A stretch of 64,000 nucleotides of DNA from Micrasema longulum (taxonomy: Eukaryota; Arthropoda; Insecta; Trichoptera; Brachycentridae): contig JAGVSM010000920.1 of assembly GCA_022494885.1 (NCBI GenBank), forward strand, positions 124,001-188,000, given 5' to 3'. The notes beneath the pieces are model-generated. The model saw only the letters and a program-made list of their open reading frames with translations, was not told where the DNA came from and searched no databases. Positions 31,740-42,527 of the stretch are shown here, piece after piece; positions within the stretch are counted from its first letter, which is position 1, and each line of letters opens with the position of its first letter. The position numbers were made by a program, and so were the translations under genes.

Positions 31740-32535
31740 CATCAAAGTTTAAATTTAAAAATAACATCGTATGCCGATGATATAGTTGTTATAGTTGAGG
31801 GAACGAACTGGAACCCAGTAAATTTGGTAGCTAATGCCGTTATGAATAAATTGAAATTATGGTTTGATGAAAATATTTTATCTTTAAATACCAAAAATAC
31901 ATCAATCGTCCCATTTTTTATTGACATAACTAATTTAGATTCAGTAACAAAAAGCAATTGCAACAAAACATACTGCAATATAATATGTTAAGTACTAGAT
32001 ACAATAGATAAAATTAAATATCTTCGTGTATACGTAGACCAAAACTGAAAACAGAATGTGAAAATTAGTGAACTAGTTAAAGTTATTAGAAAATGTGTAC
32101 AGAAATTTATTAGATGAGGGATATTTTAAGAATGAATTATTTTAAAATGGCATATTATTCAATTTTACAATCTTAATTTAAATGTGGTGTTGTTGGATAA
32201 ACAGTAGAAAAATTAATTTTGCAAGTAATTTTAAAGAAACCTTCAGCATTGAAAACGGAAAAACTATGTTAATTAATTAAAGATTATATAGCAGACACTG
32301 TTTACAAAATAAATTATGTTATTATTAGAAAAAATAATCGAATTTGAGATGAATAAGTCACTCAGATACCAAAATAATATCGAAATTTCACATAAGTCTT
32401 GTTCAAAAAAGTTTAGTTTTCAAAGGAATTCTACATTGCAATAATCCCCCTAATGAACTAAAAACTATTAAAACGAATATATCAGTAAATAAATTTAAAG
32501 AATATTTGAAGAAATTTTTTGTACCCGAGTAAAAA
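31740..32535 (+). pseudogene. Jockey/CR1-like LINE: reverse transcriptase YADD to C-terminus
   Basis: The frame at 31740-31991 contains SYADDIVVIVEG, the reverse transcriptase catalytic motif, then KLKLWFDENILSLNTKNT. After stops it continues IDKIKYLRVYVDQN, and near 32350-32510 RYQNNIEISHKSCSK and a terminal K..I.KF-type tail. YADD, W....L..N..KT, YLGV.ID (here YLRVYVD) is the order expected for RT motifs C-E in jockey/CR1/L2-type elements. Many stops and frameshifts; N-terminal RT and endonuclease absent. Dead. Confidence 0.75.
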
Positions 32536-32691
32536 CAGCTTTATCTTTTAATTAGTATTAATGTATTGTTATTTTCTTGTTATTTGGTATATTTTTTTTT
32601 TCCTCATGTTCCTTTTTTCGAAAGTATATAACTTCAAATAAATAAATATATATAACAATATAAGTCACCCTCCAAGCACAAGATTTATACC

Positions 32692-32813
32692 CGTATGCAG
32701 AGACAAACCTTAAGGTGAGGTAAGTACATTCTATTGTCTTCGCCTTCAAGTTATTCTCTGCATATGAGATTAGAATGTACTTTCTTCACCTTAAATTTTG
32801 TCTCTGCATACGG
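32692..32813. repeat. Foldback inverted repeat, about 42-nt arms
   Basis: CGTATGCAGAGACAAA, CTTAAGGTGA and GTACATTCT on the left pair with AGAATGTAC, TCACCTTAA and TTTGTCTCTGCATACGG on the right (about 32771-32813). The loop of about 37 nt contains CTCTGCATATGAG, echoing the arm ends. Probably a tiny MITE or foldback. Target duplication not found. Confidence 0.65.
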
Positions 32814-33832
32814 AGCTTAGTCTCTTTTTTGGGAAGTAACAGCTATAACATTAAAAAAATTTAAAAGTAGATTGTACAGAAAAAAAAAGTTATCAACAAC
32901 TGTGTAATTATGATATTTTCTTTAAATACAGATTTTTTCTTTAAATACAGATATTTAAAAACAAAAAAATAACATTTAAAGGACTTATGTAATTAAGACA
33001 TGTTGTAGCAAAGTATGGCTTCATTATATGAAATAATAAGATATTTACATATATCAAGTCTTGTATCTATTATATGTAGACTTATGGGACATCAAAGCTT
33101 AACAAGAATCAAATGCCAATTGTCTCTCCATTAAAATAAAAAAAAGCGTTTTGCAACTCAAGAAATGAAATGGTCAAAATGAAGTTAAACCATTATTAAA
33201 CAATGAACATAAATCAAATACAAATAAAAATTAGCATCCTTATTAAATCCATATCAAATATGTTTGATCTTTAACCAGGTAGATCACGAGTTTATCCAAA
33301 ATCGATTTTAAAATTCTTCAGAATACATTATTCAAATATTTCTGTTGAAGAATTCTTACTCACCAAATATATTAAACGTATTATATTAAGGACGACACGC
33401 ACAAAATGAGGTATCCTTTTTTTCAATAACGTGACGCACGAATCCTTTATGTAAGGGATAAGATGACATTGATCCCAATTTGAATTTGTACCTCCCATTG
33501 TCATCTTCGTTCGGGTTTTTTCTTTTAAAAAAGTCCTTGTAAGTGCGGAAAAAATGCATGTACAAATGTGTATGAATGTACATTTTATATTGTACTACAT
33601 TTAAAACTTTTTGGGTTCATGAAATGATGGAATGGGGATAAAGGCATCCTTGAAAAAGACGTGTGTATGCGTCATTAGTAAATGTATTGATGCTTAATCC
33701 GCATTCAAACTTTGAAAGAAACCGATCAATCTTGTGCGATATGTTTGACGATAAAATGACGCCAAGGGCTTAAAACGAAAGCTTGTTTGTTATAATAATA
33801 TTCACATGACATGTAAATATATTTATATAAAT
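32814..33832. other. A+T-rich, small tandem duplication
   Basis: TTTTCTTTAAATACAGAT occurs twice in near tandem at 32916-32933 and 32935-32952. Nothing else is recognised; reverse frames at 33386-33583 and 33726-33911 show no domain. Confidence 0.4.
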
Positions 33833-34216
33833 AAATTACAACAGGAATGGAGCAAGCCTTAAGTAAGGGAATATGGAAGTCAAGGCATTTACAGGGCTTA
33901 TGACCTGCCATTGACTGGTTTAAGTGGCCACTTTACACACTATGTAAAATTCACCATTTTGCCAATGTTTGAACATCCATATTTTTTCAATTCTTCCATT
34001 TGTTGATTTTAGTGAAGTTAAAGAGCTGAAACATTTATTGTAGTGCAGAGATTCATCTGACTGATTTATTTCACATACTAGGCAACGCCTGAATTTTTTT
34101 TTTCATTTTTTAAACTTCTTCTTGGACCAGTTGGTTTCGGTTTTGTTAATCTTAATGACTCCCGAGGGGGTGAAATCCAGTCTTTTGTCTACGAACATTT
34201 GGACAAACTCAAATAG
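33833..34216 (+). mobile_element. Family A element, copy 5, showing the right terminal repeat
   Basis: It starts within the left repeat (AAATTACAACAGGAATGGAG), has the whole core (TGAACATCCATATTTTTTC, CATACTAGGCAACGCCTGAA, CTTCTTCTTGGACCAGTTGG) and ends in TGACTCCCGAGGGGGTGAAA, TCCAGTCTTTTGTC, CATTTGGACAAACTCAAA. That last part is the reverse complement of the left end of copy 2. This copy demonstrates that family A has terminal inverted repeats. Its own outer left repeat is truncated. Confidence 0.85.
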
Positions 34217-34354
34217 TGTGATATTTATATTAGCTTAAAATACTTAATTACTGCCTTATAAAGATATTTGTTGTTATTAACGGTCGTTATCATGCATTAA
34301 TATTATTTTTTTAAATTTTAAGATTTAAAGGTTATTCAACACTGTAATGTTTTA

Positions 34355-34440
34355 CTGTCACTGGTACCTGAAGCGTAAGACTGATCACCTTACATTCATG
34401 CAACAGGTGATTAAAAAACGCAACATCTGATTGTCTATAT
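34355..34440 (+). mobile_element. Family B SINE, 3' fragment
   Basis: CACTGGTACCTGAAGCGTAA, GACTGATCACCTTACATTCA and TGCAACAGGTGATTAAAAAA match the middle of family B. The tRNA-like head and the tail are absent. Confidence 0.65.
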
Positions 34441-34724
34441 TAATAAAAAATATTAATAAAAAAAATATACAAAACGCCGTTATTGCTACCATTCGTGTTT
34501 GGAATATGGTCATAAAGATGAACGACAATATCCGATAAAAGCCTTTCTTTTAATTTGCCTAACTCACGGTGAAAGAAGCTGTGCAAGCGGTAAAATAAAA
34601 TTCAATAAAAAAATTGGATTACGAAATTAAAAATTTTAAACGAGTTACTCTAATTGACAAAAACATGTTTTTTTTGTACAAGCAAAACCGATAAAGAGAC
34701 CCACGGGCCCACAGTCAGGAGAAA

Positions 34725-34880
34725 AATCAGCCTCGTTGGGTAGTAGTTGGCGTATGCGTCTACCATGCTCGAGGTCCAAGGTTTGACAAATAGGTCAAAA
34801 TGAAACATTTGTTTTAAACGTAGTTTTATACTGAAATTAAAAATATATTTTCACTGTTTTCTGTGTAACTTTAAATAGTT
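34725..34880 (+). mobile_element. Family B SINE, 5' fragment
   Basis: CAGCCTCGTTGGGTAGTAGT, GCGTCTACCATGCTCGAGGT and CCAAGGTTTGACAA correspond to the tRNA-like head (B box decayed). TCAAAATGAAACATTTG resembles the start of the body. The 3' half is not recognisable. Confidence 0.6.
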
Positions 34881-34938
34881 TTTAGTAAATATTTTATTTG
34901 TGTAAATTGTTTGAGCAGTTTGTACGTACATTTTTTTG

Positions 34939-35103
34939 CACCACAACAGGGCAGGAGCCCCGAAATTCAGGGGTGATTTACAGCATAGAACGCCACGGCT
35001 TAAGGAAAATCTAATTTAATTATAGTGTTCTCAACGGCTATCAAACCCGTAACCTTCCATGCATGAGTCAAGCTTACTAACCACTACACTGCGGACGTGT
35101 TGG
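34939..35103 (-). mobile_element. tRNA-derived SINE, family C
   Basis: On the reverse strand the head reads CGCAGTGTAGTGGTTAGTAA, then CTTGACTCATGCATGGAAGG and TTACGGGTTTGATAGC (B box). The body is followed by CTCCTGCCCTGTTGTGGTGC at the end. Opposite orientation to the adjacent SINE B fragments. Confidence 0.75.
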
Positions 35104-35254
35104 CATTTGTCCATACACCCTCCTCCCTTGTCATCAATGTGCATGGAATTTGTATTCCTCGGGAATATTTTATAATTATAACTTTCCTCTATACGCAGAT
35201 GACAGAATACCCCTGGACTCTACGAATATAACAGTTTTGCATGGATAGTGGACT

Positions 35255-35430
35255 TTAAGATTCCTTCAATGCAATACTTCACTGTCCCAAAATGGACATC
35301 TGAAGCGAAGACTGATCATCTTACCTTTCTGAAACACGTGATCGAGATACACTGCCCGCACTTGTCCAATACAGTACCCTATGCATCATCGGATGTCGAT
35401 TAGGGTTTGATAATGATAGTGCATAAATTC
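35255..35430 (+). mobile_element. Family B SINE, 3' part
   Basis: CAATGCAATACTTCACTGTC, TGGACATCTGAAGCGAAGAC, TGATCATCTTACCTTTC, CCTATGCATCATCGGATG and GATAATGATAG match family B. The head is missing. A YADD-like frame just upstream (about 35200) is interrupted and is treated as coincidence. Confidence 0.65.
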
Positions 35431-35969
35431 TTTGCATAAAAGTTAGAAATAAAAAAAGCACAGTGACGATAAAAACATTTTACAGTGTAAAAATATTTTT
35501 TGATTGTCACTCAAAACGTAAAATAATAAAAATGGTTAGACACGATGTCCCGAATTTCCTCCATAGAACGCTTGCGTCGGCAGCGCTAACTTTTAATGTC
35601 GCACGTCACAAGATGGGACGACCCTTGACCGACCGTTTCGGCCATTTCTCCCCAGCTCATAAATTAGGAAAAACAACTAGTAAGAACAGGGCACGCCACA
35701 CAAAGCTCATTTTCATACAATAAATAAAATAAGGACTAAAGCAAGTAACACATATTTTTGCTGATTCTCTTTTTGCTTGGGGTAGAGTTTTCATTTTGGT
35801 ACGCTATTATTTGCAAGGGATGTACCTAAATGTCCCAGCAATTAACTTTGCCTGCGTGAAATTTGGATGACTGACATCTGACCAAAGCTACTGGTGACAT
35901 CTGCTGATGAGATTGAAGAGATTATTAACATTTTCCACGGAAACGATTTTGCTGAACAAATAATGACCA
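35431..35969. other. Unassigned; G+C-richer patch with an 86-codon frame
   Basis: The forward frame 35463-35723 overlaps a G+C-richer patch (about 35540-35660). Its product is basic and has no recognised domain. It starts at a non-ATG codon, the in-frame ATG being at about 35532. I do not call it a gene. Confidence 0.3.
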
Positions 35970-36065
35970 ATTTTTTTGAGTTTATCCAAATGTTCAAATA
36001 AAATACTAAATTTCACCCCTAGGGAATTATGAAGAATTATATATCACAATAGAGATGGAGATCAT
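35970..36065 (+). mobile_element. Family A fragment, copy 6 (left end only)
   Basis: TTGAGTTTATCCAAATGTTC, ATTTCACCCCTAGGGAAT and ATCACAATAGAGATGGAGAT match the outer left end of family A. The core is not recognisable. Confidence 0.65.
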
Positions 36066-36794
36066 TTTATATCAGTCCTGCAATAATAACTACAATGCGT
36101 TTTTTTAACACAATAAATATATTTAACTTAAGTTATTTACATTTAAAATGAGAATTAAAAAAAAAAAAATGTTTAATTCTGTTTCTCTGTATTTATTTGA
36201 AACTTTTTTTTAGTTTATTCAGAAAAAAATCAATGTTTTTATATTAATGTTTCCCAATTTGAATAAAAAATAGTTCTTGTAAACATAGTGGAGAGTAACA
36301 TTTTACAATAACGTGAATATTTCAATCATAATAAAATAAAAATTACAAAAAATGCACGCTGTTTTCAAACAGTGCTACACAAAAAAAGTTTTAAATCTTT
36401 CTTAAATATGTTGTATTTTTGACTGCACTTTCTATTTCATTTGTTGATTTTATTAAAGAAATATATTATTTTAATAGTATAATGATGTTGTGAGGTAGTT
36501 GTTTTTAATTATCGAATTAAAATGTTACCAATATAGGTTGCGTAGTAGAAACACTACTATGAATTTTATGTTTATGGATATGTTATGGGAATTATTTTTA
36601 AAAAAACGATTTTATATATATGATCCGTAGGAAAGTAGACTATTTAAATAAAAACAACTGTTGTAATGAACACAATTTATATTTTTAAGGTTTTTTTATG
36701 TTTTCTTACTTAATTGCTTTCTTTTATACTTTCATATAATGTTGAATATATTTATTTTGTAATGGTATTGTTTTCCCTAATAAATAACAAATAC
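36066..36794. other. Very A+T-rich, nothing recognised
   Basis: No supported feature. Confidence 0.35.
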
Positions 36795-36895
36795 ATATAT
36801 GGAAGTCAAGACATTTATTTACAAGGCTTATGAGTTCACTCAACAGATGGAAGAATTATAGAAATATGGATGTCCAAACACGGCATTTACAGTAA
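36795..36895. mobile_element. Family A fragment, copy 7
   Basis: ATATGGAAGTCAAGACATTT and AAGGCTTATGAG belong to the left repeat. They are joined to CAACAGATGGAAGAATT and GAAATATGGATGTCCAAACA, which is core sequence in reverse. This is a short rearranged derivative. Confidence 0.6.
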
Positions 36896-37162
36896 TTTCA
36901 TTTGCAACAATACCAATAAATCTAGAATTTTTGATTCTTACCATTTCTAATTTACTGCGTTATCTCTATTTTTTATGTTTTTTTTTTCTTTTAATTAACC
37001 GAAGTATTTTAAGTATAATGTATCAGATAGTATAATAATATAGTTCAGTGTACAAAACAACTCTGTAATATGTACAACTATATTTTATTTGCATTACTTC
37101 ATACTTTTGTAATAGAACACTATATTATTAATATTTAAAGCATTAACTTTGTGGTCAAACAT

Positions 37163-37597
37163 TTAACTAAATGGTATTAAATAATTGTTTATAAACACTT
37201 ACCGACTTTTCTATGTCTACTGGTTTCGAGACGTACCCGTCCCTTTATTAGGACATCAATTGAACCAACATGCTAAACAACATGCAAAACCCACTATACA
37301 TCTTTACCACAGTTGTTACACAAAAATATAAAACCAACACGACATGCATTTTAATAAGCACACACGTTGATTAGGGCAAACATGCACTGATTAAATAAAG
37401 AAAATATTTTATGTTGTTTGAGAAATAGTTGTAAAAAGGTAGAAGGAATGAAAGGAGAGGGTGAGCATTATATGTTTAACCAATTCAGTGGAACATCGTA
37501 TAATGCCTGACGAAGAGACTGGTACGTCTCGCAACCGGTAGACATAGAAAGGTAAGTGGTTTTATTTAAATATTTAGTAACATTTAGTAGAACACTA
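37163..37597. mobile_element. Inverted-repeat element with hammerhead-like cores (Penelope-like candidate)
   Basis: The left arm (about 37163-37260) and right arm (about 37497-37597) are imperfect reverse complements. They share CACTTACC, TTCTATGTCTAC, GGTT.CGAGACGTACC and, further out, ACTAAATG..A.TAAATA. Each arm holds a potential hammerhead-like core (see 37507-37546). Penelope-like retroelements are known to carry such ribozymes in their terminal repeats, so this could be a short inverted derivative. The roughly 240-nt centre has no coding capacity. A related, decayed right-arm copy lies at 54160-54295. Confidence 0.6.
37507..37546 (+). ncRNA. Hammerhead-like ribozyme motif (candidate, probably mutated)
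   Basis: CTGACGA (37507-37513) fits the CUGANGA box. GAGAC/GTCTC (37515-37519 and 37526-37530) form a 5-bp helix II with loop TGGTAC. GCAA (37531-37534) sits where GAAA is required. CCGGTA then gives a 2-bp helix III and a GUA cleavage triplet, and GACATAG could form part of helix I with upstream AATGC around a bulged A. In the left arm, on the reverse strand, GAAA and CCAGTA are intact (about 37218-37227) but CUGANGA is decayed. Neither copy looks fully catalytic; the ancestral unit may have been. Confidence 0.4.
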
Positions 37598-37599
37598 TT

Positions 37600-37679
37600 T
37601 TGATTAAATGTTTATGTGTAAACGAGTAAAAGGTATTTGTGCCGAGTACACCAATAAAATAAATAAATAAATAAATAAG
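37600..37679 (+). repeat. LINE 3' tail
   Basis: AAAGGTATTTGTGCCGAGTA followed by CACCAATAAAATAAATAAAT and more AAAT units. It matches the tail layout at 30780-30843. It abuts the inverted element; the order of insertion is not resolved. Confidence 0.5.
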
Positions 37680-37844
37680 TCACGTAAATGCCAAGACTTA
37701 CATAGTTCTTTAAATAAAATGTATTCAATCCTTGTTGTCATATATTTATGCTTGACAGCTATTTTTTTTTGTGATAAATGAAATAAATTTTATTATTTAT
37801 CCTTCAGTCAATTTAAAGAGTTCTTTTATTTAAAGCACGAGTAA

Positions 37845-38130
37845 TACCGGTTCCAGAGAAATTGCATTTCCAAACACTATTTTGTTTTGAAACAATGAAA
37901 TATTGCAGTTGAAAGAACCAAAATCTTTTAAATATTTTACGTCACCGAGCCAAAAATTGAACACAAGACCTCGAGAATAATATGCGAACGCACCAACCAA
38001 CCTTTTACTTTTTTACAGCAAATTTACAACAAATTTACAACCACGATTTCCTTTTTAAGGACTTTTACATTATTTTTATATCTGAGAGCAGCAATTGAAT
38101 CGAAAACTGTCGTCCAGGGTTCTGTTTCTA
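37845..38130 (-). mobile_element. Family B SINE with leader, reverse
   Basis: On the reverse strand: leader AGAACCCTGGACGACAGTTT, TCGATTCAATTGCTGCTCTC; head TTGGTTGGTGCGTTCGCATA, CTCGAGGTCTTGTGTTCAAT; body GACGTAAAATATTTAAAAG, CTGCAATATTTCATTGTTTC. The 3' half is missing. It supports the leader as a consistent part of this subfamily. Confidence 0.7.
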
Positions 38131-38924
38131 TTTCACTACAGAACTTGTTCTTGTTGAAGGTATGAGTTTGATTCAAATTTAAAAAAAAAAACTTATTTTA
38201 AAATAAAATTCACCATTTTGTAGCACAATCAAATAGTTAACCTTCAAAACAAAATACGGGTTGTAATGTTTTTTTAGTATTAAAATCATATCAATAAATC
38301 AATTATTCATTTTTGAGAAATATAACAAACTAAATTTTTTTTATTATCAAACAGGCGTGTTTCTTATAAAAAGTAGAAATAATTTTTTTAAAGCGCCATT
38401 TGTAACAGCGTAAAATATAGCCCTCAAATTATTAATTAATGAGTTACTAGACTGTATTTTTTGAAAGGGTAATGGTAACGTTTTTATTTTTTGTTTTTAT
38501 AAATCAAATTTCACGTTGTTAATAGTTACTGTACTTTTCCCCTGTAAATAAGTTCATAAATGTATGTACGTAAATATCTTGTTAAGACTGCAGTACTTAC
38601 CGATAAATTTAAATCAAGAAAGAAAAGAAAAACTAGGAATCAAGATTTGATGGCAAAGCTTTTGAAAACTTACAGAAAACGAATATTTCGCAGTGTTTTG
38701 GAGTTTTGAATAAATGTTTTCATTGAAAATGTTAAATTTTGATGAAAAAGATATTTGTTTTCGAAGTATTCAAAGGACTTTGAAACAAATCTCAGATCTC
38801 AACACTTGGAAATATATACAAACACCATTTTTGCTCGCGTTCCATACAAACTACATATGAAAAAAGTTAAGCAATAAAAGAATACTCGTTTCGCAACAAA
38901 AGTGTGATATTCGCGGGTTGTTTT
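38131..38924. other. A+T-rich, nothing recognised
   Basis: No supported feature. Confidence 0.35.
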
Positions 38925-39115
38925 TTCGTTCAGTTTTCCGAGTCGGTCGGGTAGTCACCTTGAAAAGGCCATAACCGTGTCCGGTGTCTGCCAGCTGCTT
39001 GTAATGGCGACGGTTTTACTAGAGAATTGTAATATTGGCCGAGATTAACATTTCCCGGGCGAACGGGGTATAAAAGGCCCGCAATTACCCACCCCCAATT
39101 ATTGTCTCAGTATCT
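38925..39115 (+). promoter_or_regulatory. TATA-type core promoter candidate
   Basis: A G+C-rich patch (about 38930-39080) with CAGCTG (an E-box-type word), GAACGGGG and a textbook TATAAAAG at 39069-39076 is followed by an initiator-like TCAGT at 39107-39111, 40 nt after the TATA start. That spacing is wider than the usual 30. Such layouts precede many inducible or tissue-specific insect genes. No convincing first exon or ATG-led frame follows, so the gene, if any, is not visible, or the match is chance. Confidence 0.35.
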
Positions 39116-39357
39116 ACAGTTATTTAAGAGATATATACAACTTTGACATAATCCAAAAAAAAAAACGAATATTTCTTTAATATTTGCACATATTTCAACA
39201 GAAATGAAAAATTGAAACCACGCGTCTGGGAATTTATTACGTTTTATTTGCAATATTTAAACGGCACGCTGCCAAGCCGGAAAGAATAAACAAATGGGCA
39301 GAAAATATATCCATTAAATAAAATATACACTACTTTGTGTTTCCAAACATTTTGAGA

Positions 39358-39435
39358 AAAAAATATCGAAGTCTAGGCATTCACAGTCAATCCAGCTAGT
39401 CTGCAAGCTTATGGATATACTCAAAACAATGTTAA
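39358..39435. mobile_element. Family A scrap, copy 8
   Basis: GAAGTCTAGGCATTCACAG (left-repeat interior) is joined to GTCTGCAAGCTTATGGATAT and ACTCAAAACAAT, which on the reverse strand matches the outer end seen at 29668 (TCCAAATGCTTGCAGAC). A minimal foldback remnant. Confidence 0.5.
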
Positions 39436-39489
39436 ATGCATTAGTTGATTGTCTGTGGGGTGAATAAAAAATAAATTTCTTTGTATTAA

Positions 39490-39785
39490 ACAGAACTAGA
39501 ACCCTGAACGATTTTTTTCGACTCGATGACTACTCTCAGGTTAAAATACTGAAGAAGTAAAGTAAATGAAGACATGCTTGTCTATTTACTTTTCTTTATA
39601 CTTGAGGGGCCAGGTTTAATATCTGGCAAGGTGGACATCGAATATTGATTTGAATGGTGCTCTACACTGCAATATTTCATTATTTCTAGACTGGCATCAA
39701 AAGAGTCCAACAGATCACTTTACCCTCCATGTAATAAAATTGATGCACTACGTGCGGGTAGGATAATAATGATGGTGATGTTGTA
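39490..39785 (+). mobile_element. Family B SINE with leader
   Basis: Leader AGAACCCTGAACGATTTTTT, TCGACTCGATGACTACTCTC, AGGTTAAAATACTGAAGAAG; a decayed tRNA-like head (ACTTGAGGGGCCAGGTTTAA); body GTGGACATCGAATATTGATT, CTGCAATATTTCATTATTTC; and a 3' end GATAATAATGATGGTGATG. It shows leader, head, body and tail in one copy. Confidence 0.75.
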
Positions 39786-41514
39786 GTGTACAAAGTACCG
39801 ACTTCTTCGAATTCGGTCTTGCATGGTCTCGTGAAATAATATTTGATGGTTCAATAAGTTCATGGTGTAACATATTTATAAATAATACCACTCTTGGAAA
39901 TAATAATTATAAAAAACAAACAAGTGATTTAAAGTACGTTGTTAGTCTTGTAAAATATGATTTGTTCGGTCACCACTATTCTTTTAGAGGATATGTGCAA
40001 AAGAGCGGTTTAAAGATTAAGTATTAAAATATAATTTTCTCCTAAATACTGTGCTAAAAAGACAATTGCACGTTGGATTAATTAACTGAAATTGACAATA
40101 CCGAGTTTTTGTATTCTCCTACACAATTTTCTCAATGAAATTTTTGTGTGGGCGCGTTTTGCTTACACTTATACATAAAAACATTTGTGTACCTTACGTC
40201 CGAAAATGGTAGATAAAATAAGACGCTTTCTAGGGTTTTCAAATGGTCCTAGCTCCTGTAAAATATACTAAATAAAAATAAAATTGGGAAGTGACACAGG
40301 ATAAGTAAAAAAATCATCGCTCTTGTGACAATTTTGGCATTATGGCTAGGTTACCTAGATGAAAATACAGAAATACGTTTGTATGAAGAAAAGACGGAAC
40401 GCGTATCCTCTCAAGGGTTAAGGGAACTCACTATACATTAAGTCCGCTTACATTTTAGTTAGGAAATTCGCGCGACTGCTGTTGATACAATTCTGCTCGG
40501 TACAAATGAGGACTGCAGCATACTTTGCCGAGGAAATTAAAATAACTAATGTGGTTCTAGTTCCGTTGTGGTATTTCCTTCTCTATTTTTAATACGTTTC
40601 CCGACCAACTGACACACATAACATATTTTATTGCAAGGAACTGAAATTATAAATGAGGCTCACAAAGCTTTGAATCCCTGGAAAGTGCTTGATATTATTG
40701 CAATAACTTTTTGATAATACAAAGCAATATTATGTTGATAGAATTTTACAAACAAAATTCCACATTTCCACATTCCTCATAACGTAATGTGTATAAAACA
40801 GATTTTTTTAATAGTAAGTTTGTATGTGCATGAGCAAGTATTGTCTACCTACTGAAACACCCGAAACGAAGAAATTTTGAAGAATTTTTTTTTTACAATT
40901 TTTTTTTTGGTCGGTTAGAAGATATTACTTTAAGCAGCAAGTCCATCAATGTGCAAATATTGTTTCTATTTTTTTTTTTTTTTTAATATTTATTTTACCA
41001 TTAATAAAACATGTAACAAATGAAAAACATACTATACTCCCTGGGGAGTTATAACATAAAACTCATTTAGAACGGTACATTAAAAGAAAATATTTTTGTG
41101 CCAATACATATTATCAGTTTGTACAATCCAATATGGTAAAAATAATATTTGAACACAATATTACAAACTATTTATCGAAATTCGAAGTGTTTAAAAAATA
41201 TTTTATTAGTTTTCAATTCTTTCGATATTATTTTCAATATTAAAATAATATTTTACCTCCGAAAAAAATAAACAAATTACATCTCAACACTACGAATTTA
41301 TTTTTCTAAAAAGTGAACATGGCTACACAGTCGTTTTCTGGTAACATAACAAACACGATATTACGTTACAAGGTATAAAACACACAAAAAAAACATTACA
41401 CTGCAAAACAACAACATAACGATAGCAAAAAAGTATTTGTGGACTACATGGAATCGAACAAATAAATAAAGATGTTCTAACAAAGATAAAACAGTGAACT
41501 AAAAAGAGTGTAAT
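39786..41514. other. A+T-rich, unassigned
   Basis: Reverse frame 41323-41535 is Cys/Phe-rich and not recognised. A poly-T run occurs near 40970-40985. No repeat family of this window is present. Confidence 0.35.
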
Positions 41515-41725
41515 TTGATCACGTAGACCAGCCAATAGCTGGTTGGAAGCCTAGTAAATGCCTAGATTTCCTCATTCCCTTCATCAAAATGTTCTTCATC
41601 TCTGTTGTAATATGTTCATCTTAATACTTTCCCTAAGAGGTTGGAATCCAGTCATTGTCAACCATTTGGATAAAATTAAAATATTGCTGACCAAACCAAC
41701 TGGTTCCAAGAAGTGTAAACAAATA
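41515..41725 (-). mobile_element. Family A element, copy 9
   Basis: In reverse orientation: GACCAGCCAATAGCTGG, AAATGCCTAGATTTCCTCAT, CATCTCTGTTGTAATATG, GGAATCCAGTCATTGTCAAC, CATTTGGATAAAATTAAAAT, then CCAAACCAACTGGTTCCAAG. The terminal CCAGTTGG block next to the TTGAGTTTGTCC-like end is also seen between copies 2 and 3. Core absent. Confidence 0.7.
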
Positions 41726-41981
41726 TAGAAGAAAATACGGAAACCTACTATGTGTCGAATTCTTTGTTCGATTTCTTGCAAAATCAAAATTTTATTTATT
41801 TACTAGGCAATAAAATATTGTTTTATTTAAAACACATAATCCACAATTTTTTTAAAGCGCAGTTCTATATTTTTTTCAAATCAAGACTTGTTCGAAAATT
41901 CCGTGTTAAGTTGGGACTCTTTTATACTACTATAGATTACTCACTTATAGATTCAAAAACTACTCTTACTCAAATGAAAGA

Positions 41982-42523
41982 CATAACCCCCACAATACAT
42001 CACATACAAATAAGATAATCACTAGATCCTCAGTACATAGACAACTTAAACAAATACAAACTAATACCACTTTCGGACAAAGGGATTTTGAGTATTATTC
42101 AATTAAAATCTATAACCTACTTCCACTGTCTATTAAAGCAATTAGTGATGAGAAAATGTTTTAAAAGGCTATAAAAAAATGGATAGTGGAGTTAGGTAGA
42201 AGTAAAATGGATTGTCTCATTCACCCATACCAATACTGATTCAACTGCTCCACAACTGTAAAGCTTATGTTAGGTTTTTGTTATTTTCATTGTGTGTTTT
42301 ATAATATAAGTAATGTAGATGTACATAAATACCTTGTTTTTAAATCTGTCTGAATATTTGTTAATTATGTTTGTTTTTTAGGTTAGTCTTCTTTGTTTAT
42401 TCTCAAATGTAATTTCAAAAAACTTAATTGTTAAGTGTCCTCGGCACGGGAAACCCCAGTGAGATAACATTATTTTTATTATTAAATATAGTTTGTAAGT
42501 GAAAAATATGAATAAATAAATAG
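41982..42523 (+). pseudogene. Jockey/CR1-like LINE C-terminus with 3' UTR
   Basis: The frame 41982-42164 reads TNTTFGQRDFEYYSIKIYN and LLPLSIKAISDEKMF with preceding KIITRSSVHRQLK. TR...........FGQR.F.Y...K.YN.LP is the ORF2 C-terminal signature of jockey/CR1-like elements. After the stop, about 350 nt of A+T-rich sequence (with TCCTCGGCACGGGAAACCCC near 42440) ends in AATAAATAAATAG, a plausible 3' UTR and tail. 5'-truncated, non-functional. Confidence 0.65.
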
Positions 42524-42527
42524 TAAA

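Noticed and set aside
35196..35245. LYADD-like reading frame suggesting a reverse transcriptase motif
   Set aside because: Stops lie close on both sides and no neighbouring RT motifs fit. It overlaps the start of SINE B-related sequence.
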